Positions 58,072 through 64,000 of a stretch of 64,000 nt of DNA are shown here, in pieces. Location of the stretch: assembly GCF_003205575.1 (NCBI RefSeq), contig NZ_PYBW01000108.1:32885-96884 (forward strand). The letters are read 5' to 3'. The notes beneath the pieces are model-generated. The model saw only the letters and a list, made by a program, of their open reading frames with translations. It had not been told where the DNA came from and made no database searches. How positions within the stretch are numbered: position 1 is the stretch's first letter; every line of letters starts with the position of its first letter. The translations under genes and the position numbers were made by a program. The DNA comes from Streptomyces tateyamensis. GTDB taxonomy: Bacteria; Actinomycetota; Actinomycetes; Streptomycetales; Streptomycetaceae.

Positions 58072-59160
58072 ATGAGCAGCGAGCGCGCCCCCCGAGTCCC
58101 GACCGACCTCGACCTCGCCCTGGACGGCGGTGCGCTGACCGCGCAGCTGGTCGACTTCCCGTCCGAGAGCGGGAACGAGCAGCCGCTCGCCGACGCCGTG
58201 GAGCGGGCCCTGCGCGCGCTGCCGCACCTGCGGGTGGACCGGATGGGCAACAACGTGGTGGCCCGCACCGAGCTGGGCCGCGCCGAGCGGGTGGTGCTGG
58301 CCGGCCACCTGGACACCGTGCCGATCGCCGACAACGTGCCGTCCCGGGTCGAGGGCGAGCGGCTGTACGGCTGCGGCACCTCTGACATGAAGTCCGGCGT
58401 CGCGGTGCAGCTGCGGCTGGCCGCCACGCTGCCCGCGCCCAACCGCGACCTCACCTTCGTCTTCTACGACTGCGAGGAGGTGGACGCCGGGCGCAACGGC
58501 CTGGGCCACCTGGTCACGCAGCACCCCGACTGGCTGGCCGCCGACTTCGCGGTGCTGCTGGAGGGCACCGAGGGCTTCGTGGAGGGCGGCTGCCAGGGCA
58601 CCATGCGGATCCGGATCACGCTCTCCGGCACCCGGGCGCACGCCGCCCGCAGCTGGCTGGGCGACAACGCGATCCACCACGCCGCCGAGGTGCTCGGCCG
58701 CCTCGCCGCCTACCGGCCGCGCCGGGTGGAGATCGACGGCCTGGAGTACCGCGAGGGCCTGAACGCGGTGGACATCCGCGGCGGGGTGGCCGGCAACGTG
58801 ATCCCCGACGAGTGCGTGGTGGTCGTCAACTTCCGCTACGCACCGGACCGCAGCCCCGCCGACGCCGAGGCCCACCTGCGCGAGGTGTTCGCCGGCTTCC
58901 CGGTCGAGGTGACCGACTCCTCCCCGGGCGCGCTGCCCGGCCTGGACCGCCCGGCGGCCAAGGACTTCCTCGCCGCCACCGGCGGCGCGGCCCGGGCCAA
59001 GTTCGGCTGGACCGACGTGGCCCGGTTCAGCGCGCTGGGCGTGCCCGCCGTCAACTTCGGTCCGGGCGACCCGAACATGGCGCACAAGCGGGACGAGTAC
59101 TGCGACCTGCCGGTGATCGGTGAGGTCGAGCGCAAGCTGGCGGCCTGGCTCACCGACTGA
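58072..59160 (+). CDS. dapE: Succinyl-diaminopimelate desuccinylase
   Basis: A 362-residue M20-family metallo-amidohydrolase releasing LL-DAP from its succinyl form. The first metal-site residues are His79 and Asp81 (LAGHLDTVP); further ligands are the Asp of GTSDMKSG, the Glu pair of YDCEEVD, and the His near the end (GDPNMAHKRDEY). TLSGTRAHAARSWLGDNAIHH is the dimerisation-domain signature. The ATG at 58072 is preferred over in-frame upstream codons because of the -10 box 7 nt before it. Divergent from the transglycosylase-like gene. Confidence 0.94.
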   Translation: MSSERAPRVPTDLDLALDGGALTAQLVDFPSESGNEQPLADAVERALRALPHLRVDRMGNNVVARTELGRAERVVLAGHLDTVPIADNVPSRVEGERLYGCGTSDMKSGVAVQLRLAATLPAPNRDLTFVFYDCEEVDAGRNGLGHLVTQHPDWLAADFAVLLEGTEGFVEGGCQGTMRIRITLSGTRAHAARSWLGDNAIHHAAEVLGRLAAYRPRRVEIDGLEYREGLNAVDIRGGVAGNVIPDECVVVVNFRYAPDRSPADAEAHLREVFAGFPVEVTDSSPGALPGLDRPAAKDFLAATGGAARAKFGWTDVARFSALGVPAVNFGPGDPNMAHKRDEYCDLPVIGEVERKLAAWLTD

Positions 59161-59246
59161 GCGCGGTGGCCGCCCGACCCCGGCGGTCGGCAGTGCTTCG
59201 CCGGTCGGTCATCTCGATGTTCCCCGTCATCCGGGTGCGCCGGGCG

Positions 59247-59252
59247 TAGAGT
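59247..59252 (+). promoter_or_regulatory. -10 box of a probable leaderless LOG-gene promoter
   Basis: TAGAGT, 6 nt before the ATG at 59259; TTCGTC lies between, without a ribosome binding site. Confidence 0.45.
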
Positions 59253-59258
59253 TTCGTC

Positions 59259-60092
59259 ATGACAGGGACATCAGCGCACGACGGCGCAGACGGACGGCGC
59301 TTCGGCCACGGGCCGGAGCTGGTGGACGAGACGGGCGGCGGGGCCCGCCGCGACTGGCCGGAGAAGCAGAAGGGTCCGGTGCTGCTGCGCCGCGACCAGG
59401 TCGAGAAGAGCACCACCGACCAGCGGCTGCTGGACACCACCGGGCCGACCGACTGGCTGCACACCGACCCGTGGCGGGTGCTGCGGATCACCTCGGAGTT
59501 CGTCGAGGGCTTCGGCGCTCTGGCCGAACTGCCGCTGGCGGTCAGTGTCTTCGGCTCGGCCCGGACCCCGGCGGACTCGCCCGAGTACAAGTCGGGGGTG
59601 GCCATCGGGCGGGCCCTGGTGGAGGCCGGCTACGCGGTGATCACCGGTGGCGGGCCCGGTGCGATGGAGGCGGCCAACCGCGGCGCCTCGGAGGCCGGCG
59701 GTCTCAGCGTGGGCCTGGGCATCGAGCTGCCGTTCGAGCAGGGGCTGAACGAGTTCGTCGACCTCGGCCTGAACTTCCGTTACTTCTTCGTCCGCAAGAC
59801 CATGTTCGTCAAGTACGCGCAGGGCTTCGTGGTGCTGCCCGGCGGGCTGGGCACCCTGGACGAGCTGTTCGAGGCGCTCACCCTGGTGCAGACGAAGAAG
59901 GTCACCCGGTTCCCGGTGATCCTGTTCGGCACCGCCTACTGGAGCGGCCTGGTGGACTGGCTGCGGGACACCCTGGTGGCGCAGGGCAAGGCCTCGCCGG
60001 CCGACCTGGAGCTGTTCCGGGTGACCGACGACGTGGACGAGGTGCTGCGGATCCTCGCCGAGAGCCGCAGGCCGGCCGGCACCGAGATCTGA
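59259..60092 (+). CDS. LOG/TIGR00730-family Rossmann-fold nucleotide hydrolase
   Basis: A 277-residue protein of the lysine-decarboxylase-like/LOG family, which as far as is known are nucleoside 5'-monophosphate phosphoribohydrolases (cytokinin-activating in plants). The catalytic signature PGGLGTLDELFEALTLVQ and the upstream GGGPGAMEAANRGA, plus FVRKTMFVKYA, are all present. A ~75-residue N-terminal extension typical of the actinobacterial branch precedes the core. The dapE-LOG-folP2 order matches mycobacteria (Rv1202, Rv1205, Rv1207, from memory). Confidence 0.9.
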   Translation: MTGTSAHDGADGRRFGHGPELVDETGGGARRDWPEKQKGPVLLRRDQVEKSTTDQRLLDTTGPTDWLHTDPWRVLRITSEFVEGFGALAELPLAVSVFGSARTPADSPEYKSGVAIGRALVEAGYAVITGGGPGAMEAANRGASEAGGLSVGLGIELPFEQGLNEFVDLGLNFRYFFVRKTMFVKYAQGFVVLPGGLGTLDELFEALTLVQTKKVTRFPVILFGTAYWSGLVDWLRDTLVAQGKASPADLELFRVTDDVDEVLRILAESRRPAGTEI

Positions 60093-60148
60093 CGGCACCT
60101 GGGCCGGACGGCCCATCGGGACTGACGGACCGTCAGCCCGGCGCCCCG
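60093..60148. terminator. Hairpins between the convergent LOG and folP genes
   Basis: GGGCCG/CGGCCC near 60100-60113 and CTGACGG/CCGTCAG at about 60121-60135 lie in the 56-bp convergent gap. Both are short; a weak bidirectional terminator is likely. Confidence 0.45.
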
Positions 60149-61012
60149 TCAGGCCAGCCCCCGGCGGGCGACCGCCGGGGGACGGGTGCCGCGGATCGAG
60201 GCGACCATGTCCAGCACCTGGCGGGTCTGGGCCACCTGGTGCACCCGGTAGACCTGGGCGCCCAGCCAGGCCGAGACCGCGGTGGTGGCCAGCGTGCCCA
60301 GCAGCCGCTGGTCCACCGGCTGGTCCAGGGTCTCCCCGACGAAGTCCTTGTTGGAGAGCGAGACCAGCACCGGGAACCCGGTCGCGGTCATCTCCGGCAG
60401 CCGCCGGGTGGCTTCCAGCGAGTGCCGGGTGTTCTTGCCGAAGTCGTGGCCCGGGTCGATCAGCAGCGCGTCCCGGCGCACCCCGAGCGCGGCGGCCCGC
60501 TCGGCCAGACCCACCGTCACCTCGAGGATGTCGGCCATCACGTCGGCGTAGCCCACCCGGTGCGGGCGGGTGCGCGGCTCGGCCCCGCCGGCGTGGGTGC
60601 AGACCAGGCCCGCGCCGTACCGGGCGGCCACCTCGGCGAGCTTCGGGTCCACCCCGCCCCAGGCGTCGTTGAGCAGGTCGGCGCCGACCTCGCAGACCGC
60701 CGCGCCGACCTCGTGCCGCCAGGTGTCCACGCTGATCACCGCGTCCGGGTGGCGCTTGCGCAGCTCGGCGACGAACGGCACGGTGCGGCGCAGCTCCTCC
60801 TCGACCGTCACCTCCTCGCCCGGCCCGGCCTTCACCCCGCCGATGTCCAGGATCGCCGCGCCCTCGGCCACCGCCCGGTCGGCGGCGGCGAAGGCGGCCT
60901 CGTCGGCGAAGGTCGCGCCCCGGTCGAAGAAGGAGTCGGGGGTGCGGTTGACGATGGCCATGATGACCAGTTCGTCCGCGCCGAACTCACGCGTTCCCAG
61001 GCGCAGTGCCAC
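60149..61012 (-). CDS. folP: Dihydropteroate-synthase-like protein (FolP2 type)
   Basis: A 287-residue TIM-barrel pterin-binding protein. VIMAIVNRTPDSFFDRG is the DHPS pterin-loop start and AAILDIGGVKAGPGEEVT the second loop. Several positions differ from true DHPS: DPGIGF(G/A)K is DPGHDFGK, SRK is SNK (SLSNKDFVGE), and RVHDV is RVHQV. These fit the mycobacterial FolP2 paralogue (Rv1207), reported to lack DHPS activity. The neighbourhood (dapE-LOG upstream, DivIVA-tag downstream) is also that of folP2. So folate synthesis should not be assumed. GTG start. Confidence 0.85.
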   Translation of the reverse strand: MALRLGTREFGADELVIMAIVNRTPDSFFDRGATFADEAAFAAADRAVAEGAAILDIGGVKAGPGEEVTVEEELRRTVPFVAELRKRHPDAVISVDTWRHEVGAAVCEVGADLLNDAWGGVDPKLAEVAARYGAGLVCTHAGGAEPRTRPHRVGYADVMADILEVTVGLAERAAALGVRRDALLIDPGHDFGKNTRHSLEATRRLPEMTATGFPVLVSLSNKDFVGETLDQPVDQRLLGTLATTAVSAWLGAQVYRVHQVAQTRQVLDMVASIRGTRPPAVARRGLA

Positions 61013-61163
61013 CCTCGCTCCTTCGCGTCAGCCCCGGTGCCGTGCTGCACCGGCGACGGGTATCGATCCAAAGGGGCCCTGGTGCGATGATGGGGCCCCG
61101 GCCTACCCAGGGACACCATGATCCCTCACACGGCCGCATTCTCACGCGTCGGGAGGACAGCTC

Positions 61164-61571
61164 GTGTTCTGGGTGATCGTGGTGGCGATGGCCGTGGTGG
61201 TCGGCGGTGCCGCGCTGGTGGCACTGGGGGGCGGCGGCTCGCTGCCGGAGGCCGTGCACGACCGGATCGCGGCCCGACTGCCGCAGGAGCGCCCGCTCAG
61301 CCGGGACGACGTGGACGGGATCCGGCTGCCGATGGCGCTGCGCGGCTACCGGATGGACGAGGTGGACGACGTGCTGGACCGGCTCGGCGCCGAACTCGCC
61401 TACCGGGACACCCGGATCGCCGAGCTGGAGGCCGCCGTCGCGGTGGGCGAGGGGGTGCGGGCGGGCGGCGCCCAGGCCGGGTCCGAGCCGCTGCCCGGGC
61501 TGGAGGACTTCGCCCAGGTGGTCGAGCAGGGCGCGGAGCACCCGGCCCACCGGGGCGGGGAGCAGGCGTGA
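61164..61571 (+). CDS. Small membrane-anchored DivIVA-domain protein
   Basis: A 135-residue protein with an N-terminal helix (FWVIVVAMAVVVGGAALVAL) and a DivIVA-like motif: DDVDGIRLPMALRGYRMDEVDDVLDRLGAELAYRD, which has the conserved Phe/Leu-x-x-x-xRGY--EVD pattern followed by a short coiled coil. It is far shorter than DivIVA itself and lacks the long coiled coil, so it may bind membrane or a division partner rather than polymerise. GTG start with GGGAGGA 9 nt upstream. Its stop overlaps the tag start (GTGA). Mycobacteria have a similar small gene here (Rv1209, from memory). Confidence 0.85.
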   Translation: MFWVIVVAMAVVVGGAALVALGGGGSLPEAVHDRIAARLPQERPLSRDDVDGIRLPMALRGYRMDEVDDVLDRLGAELAYRDTRIAELEAAVAVGEGVRAGGAQAGSEPLPGLEDFAQVVEQGAEHPAHRGGEQA

Positions 61572-62146
61572 GCGGCGCCGTGGCGGGCCCGGACGGCCTG
61601 CTGCGCTGCCCCTGGGGCGTGAGCACCGAGGACTACCTGCCCTACCACGACACCGAGTGGGGCCGGCCGGTGCACGGCGAGGACCCGCTGTTCGAGCGGA
61701 TCTGCCTGGAGGCCTTCCAGTCCGGGCTGTCCTGGATCACCATCCTGCGCCGCCGCGAGGGCTTCCGGGACGCCTTCGCGGGCTTCTCGATCGAGCGGGT
61801 CGCCGCCTTCGACGAACAGGACGCGGCCCGGCTGCTGGCGGACGGGCGGATCATCCGCAACCGGGCCAAGATCGCCGCCGCGATCGCCAACGCCAAGGCC
61901 GCCCAGCGGCTGGACGGCGGGCTGGACGAGCTGGTCTGGCGGTTCGCCGCCGACCCGGACCGCCCGGCCCCGGCCACCCTGGCCGACGTGCCCGCCGTCA
62001 CTGCGGAGTCCACCGCGCTGGCGAAGGAGCTGAAGAAGCACGGCTTCAGCTTCGTCGGACCGACCACCGCCTACGCACTGATGCAGGCCTGCGGGCTGGT
62101 CGACGACCACCTGGTGGACTGCCACGTGCGGCAGTCCACCAGCTAG
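61568..62146 (+). CDS. tag: DNA-3-methyladenine glycosylase I
   Basis: A 192-residue base-excision enzyme removing 3-methyladenine. It opens LLRCPWGVSTEDYLPYHDTEWG, with the zinc-site Cys and His; LEAFQSGLSWITILRRREGFRDAF follows and binds base, and the C-terminal FVGPTTAYALMQACGLVDDHLVDC supplies the last zinc His and Cys. Zinc ligands typical of Tag are thus all present. The GTG start overlaps the DivIVA-type gene by 4 bp. Confidence 0.95.
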   Translation: MSGAVAGPDGLLRCPWGVSTEDYLPYHDTEWGRPVHGEDPLFERICLEAFQSGLSWITILRRREGFRDAFAGFSIERVAAFDEQDAARLLADGRIIRNRAKIAAAIANAKAAQRLDGGLDELVWRFAADPDRPAPATLADVPAVTAESTALAKELKKHGFSFVGPTTAYALMQACGLVDDHLVDCHVRQSTS

Positions 62147-62186
62147 TACGCCGCCGGGGCGCCTCGCCGTCCAGCCGTCCAACCGG

Positions 62187-62987
62187 TCAGCGGCCGACGT
62201 ACTGCGGCTGCTCCTTGGCCACGAAGGCGCGCACCGCGATCCGGTGGTCCTCGCTGGCGCCGGCCAGGGTCTGCAGCTCCTCCTCCTTGGCCAGGGTCTC
62301 CTCCAGCGAGTGCGAGGCGCCGAACGCCAGCGCGGTCTTGATCGCGCCGAGCGCGACGGTCGGGCCGTTCGCCAGGCCCAGCGCGAACTCCCGGGCGGCG
62401 GCCGCGAGCTCCTCGGCCGGCAGCACCCGGGTGGCCAGCCCGAGGGCGAGCGCCTCGGCGGCCTTGACGGTGCGCGGGAACATCAGCAGCTCGGTCGCCC
62501 GGGCGTGGCCGACCAGGCGCGGCAGGGTCCAGGCGGCGCCCGAGTCGGTGCTCAGCGCGACCCCGGCGAAGGAGGTGTTGAAGCCCGCGGTCTCGGCCAC
62601 CAGCCGGAAGTCGCAGGCGAAGGCGAGCGCGGCGCCGGCCCCGGCCGCCACCCCGCCGACTGCGGCCACGGTGGGCTTGCGCATCCCGGCCAGCGCGCGC
62701 ACCAGCGGGTTGTAGTGGTCCGCCACGGTCTTCAGCGGCGGCTCGCCGGTCTCCTCGGCGCGCTTGAGCAGCCCGAGGTGCTCCTTGAGGTCCTGGCCCA
62801 CGCAGAACGCCTTGCTGCCGGCGCCGGTCAGCAGCACCGCGCGCACCGCGGGATCGTTCGCCGCCTCGGTCACGGTGTCGCGCAGGGCCACCTTGGTCGG
62901 CACGTCCAGCGCGTTCATCGCGTCGGGGCGGTTGATGGTGATGACGGCGAGCGCGCCGTCGCGCTCGTACAGCACGGAGTCGGACAT
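62187..62987 (-). CDS. Enoyl-CoA hydratase/isomerase family protein
   Basis: A 266-residue crotonase-fold protein. AVITINRPDAMNALD, the CoA-binding and oxyanion-hole motifs GAGSKAFCVGQDLKEH and KPTVAAVGGVAAGAGAALAFACDFRL are clear. At the position of the second catalytic Glu of true hydratases (in STDSGAAWTLPRLVG) there is Asp, as in many 1,2-epoxyphenylacetyl-CoA isomerase (PaaG)-like members, so isomerase activity is as likely as hydration. The ATG at 62987 is the only good start; it is a single gene convergent with tag. Confidence 0.88.
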   Translation of the reverse strand: MSDSVLYERDGALAVITINRPDAMNALDVPTKVALRDTVTEAANDPAVRAVLLTGAGSKAFCVGQDLKEHLGLLKRAEETGEPPLKTVADHYNPLVRALAGMRKPTVAAVGGVAAGAGAALAFACDFRLVAETAGFNTSFAGVALSTDSGAAWTLPRLVGHARATELLMFPRTVKAAEALALGLATRVLPAEELAAAAREFALGLANGPTVALGAIKTALAFGASHSLEETLAKEEELQTLAGASEDHRIAVRAFVAKEQPQYVGR

Positions 62988-63360
62988 GGGGGAGGGTCTC
63001 CCAACCGGTCGGTAACACCAGGACCCGGTCAGCATGCCGGAGTACGGCCGGGCGCGGGAGTGTGAGGTAGCGCACCCGGGCCGCCCGGTGCGCGATCGGC
63101 CCGCACGGGTGCCCGGATCGGGGCCGATACCGTGCCCGGCCCAGGTCCGGGCGGCAACTGACGGCCTTTCGCCCGGTCGGGTGATGGGGCGCCTGAGCCG
63201 GAATCAGGCGTTCTGTGCCGGTGTGGCCAGCGGTGCGGAGAGAGTGACGTTGGTCATCGGGGCGCCGTATGCGGGATAATGGCTTCCGATCAGAGCGTTC
63301 GATACCAGTGGTGGACGGACCGCTGGTACCAGCTGAGCGGCTGCAGGAAGGGGAACGAGC
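62988..63360. other. 373-bp divergent intergenic region
   Basis: No gene supported. Holds a stem CGCCTGA (63190-63196) / TCAGGCG (63204-63210) followed by TTCTGT, and a promoter for the DUF3117 gene: TTGGTC (63250-63255) and GATAAT (63275-63280), 19 bp apart, giving a leader of about 75 nt. Confidence 0.5.
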
Positions 63361-63528
63361 ATGGCGGCCATGAAGCCGCGTACGGGTGACGGCCCGCTGG
63401 AGGTCACCAAGGAGGGGCGGGGCATCATCATGCGAGTTCCGCTCGAAGGCGGCGGTCGCCTGGTGGTGGAGCTCACTCCGGATGAGGCAAGTGCCCTGGG
63501 CGAGGCCCTGAAGCAGGCCTGCGGCTGA
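63361..63528 (+). CDS. DUF3117 small conserved actinobacterial protein
   Basis: A 55-residue protein MAAMKPRTGDGPLEVTKEG then RGIIMRVPLEGGGRLVVELTP and DEASALGEALKQAC, almost invariant in actinobacteria (DUF3117; Rv1211-like, from memory). No helix or cofactor motif is seen; the pattern predicts a beta-hairpin and a C-terminal helix. AGGAAGGGG stands 7-15 nt before the ATG. Function unknown. It is transcribed from its own promoter and ended by a clear terminator, so it is a single-gene unit that is probably well expressed. Confidence 0.93.
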   Translation: MAAMKPRTGDGPLEVTKEGRGIIMRVPLEGGGRLVVELTPDEASALGEALKQACG

Positions 63529-63549
63529 CTCCCAGCCCGACCAGCCCCG

Positions 63550-63589
63550 GGGCCCGGAGGCGACCGATTCGACGGTCGCCGCCGGGCCC
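63550..63589 (+). terminator. Terminator after the DUF3117 gene
   Basis: A 16-bp stem (63550-63565 with 63574-63589) with one mismatch, 8-nt loop, followed by TTTCGCC, 21 bp past the stop. Confidence 0.8.
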
Positions 63590-63685
63590 TTTCGCCTATC
63601 CGGCCCAACGTCCGCGAACCGGTGACCCCGTGACCGGTGATCCCGCGACCGGCGGCTCGGCGGTGCGGTGCTCCTCCAGCGGTGC

Positions 63686-64000
63686 TCAGCGGCGCACGGC
63701 GCAGAGCAGCCCGTCGCTCACCGGCAGCAGGGCGGGCAGCAGCTGCCGGCTCTCCCGCACCTCCTGCACCAGCTCGCGCACCGCCGCGGTGCGCGGGTCG
63801 TCCAGCCCCGGGTCGGTCAGCCGGCCCTGCTGGAACACCCCCTCGAAGCAGACCACCCCGCCCGGCCGCAGCAGGCGCAACGATTCTGCGAGGTAGGAGC
63901 TGGCCTCCGCCGCCTCGCCGTCGCAGAAGACCAGGTCGTACTGCCCGTCGGCGAGCCGCGGCAGCACCTCCAGCGCCCGCCCCGGGATGAACCGGGCCCG
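63686..64000 (-). CDS. O-methyltransferase (class I SAM-dependent), 5' end beyond the window
   Basis: The last 104 residues of a caffeoyl-CoA-type O-methyltransferase: ARFIPGRALEVLPRLADGQY, DLVFCDGEAAEASSYLAESLRLLRPGGVVCFEG with the metal-site Asp, and RQLLPALLPVSDGLLCAVRR at the C-terminus. The SAM-binding motif I lies outside. In mycobacteria and streptomycetes a gene of this kind stands beside sigE (Rv1220c-Rv1221, from memory), so a sigma-factor gene may follow outside the window. Metal dependence and substrate cannot be told from this part. Confidence 0.85.
   Translation of the reverse strand, partial: RARFIPGRALEVLPRLADGQYDLVFCDGEAAEASSYLAESLRLLRPGGVVCFEGVFQQGRLTDPGLDDPRTAAVRELVQEVRESRQLLPALLPVSDGLLCAVRR

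Overview
The window is very GC-rich with almost all third codon positions G or C. It has the gene set and order of a member of the Streptomycetaceae (Streptomyces, Kitasatospora or a close relative): a bldK-type oligopeptide importer, mshB for mycothiol, polyphosphate glucokinase, SpoIIE-type phosphatases with fused anti-sigma-kinase-like domains, a type-B succinate dehydrogenase, and many genes with a TANNNT -10 box only 6-7 nt before the start codon. It is a chromosomal core region. I see no rRNA, tRNA, CRISPR array, prophage, intact insertion sequence or secondary-metabolite cluster.

Layout. 1-9290: nitroreductase, xseB-xseA, an APC permease, ispH, ppgK, a DUF6542 membrane protein, a DUF4173 membrane protein and ychF. 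9290-9690: terminator and a broken YoeB toxin gene. 9690-15830: DUF488 protein, then a leftward reductase / RibD-like deaminase / HAD phosphatase cluster, a divergent PPOX-protein / methyltransferase pair sharing an operator-like palindrome, a septum-formation-domain protein, a small SPOR-like protein and a Nudix hydrolase. 15890-21520: two large paralogous PAS-PAS-GAF-PP2C-HATPase regulators in tandem. 21550-25000: succinate dehydrogenase (anchor, flavoprotein, Fe-S). 25120-28750: an orphan peptide-binding lipoprotein (LpqW-like position) and typA. 28970-41250: two complete peptide ABC importers facing each other, a rightward SBP-B-C-D-F operon and a leftward operon with bldKABCDE order. 41800-48230: a YoaR/VanW-like membrane protein, DUF6113, mshB, a 64-residue membrane protein and an S9 peptidase. 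48230-51930: ABC-2 exporter with its own NarL-type two-component system. 51940-64000: SirB1-like protein, GNAT, fdxA-dapC, a secreted protein, a muralytic-fold membrane protein, dapE, a LOG-family enzyme, a FolP2-like protein, a DivIVA-domain protein, tag, an enoyl-CoA hydratase, a DUF3117 protein, and an O-methyltransferase running off the right edge.

From memory, much of this order (xseB-xseA-ispH-DUF6542-ychF; typA-lpqW; mshB-DUF6113; fdx-dapC; dapE-LOG-folP2-DivIVA-tag-DUF3117-OMT) matches the mycobacterial backbone, so the window looks like an ancient actinobacterial block with streptomycete insertions (the SpoIIE pair, the peptide importers, the exporter operon). Linking themes are peptide import as a developmental signal, cell-envelope growth (DAP pathway, septum and DivIVA proteins), sigma-factor partner switching, and redox or thiol metabolism. 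The points most worth a second look are the YoeB relic, the reductase-deaminase-phosphatase set, the FolP2-like protein with altered DHPS motifs, the orphan LpqW-like lipoprotein, the 27-bp coding repeats in an ABC ATPase, and several unassigned palindromes in promoter regions.
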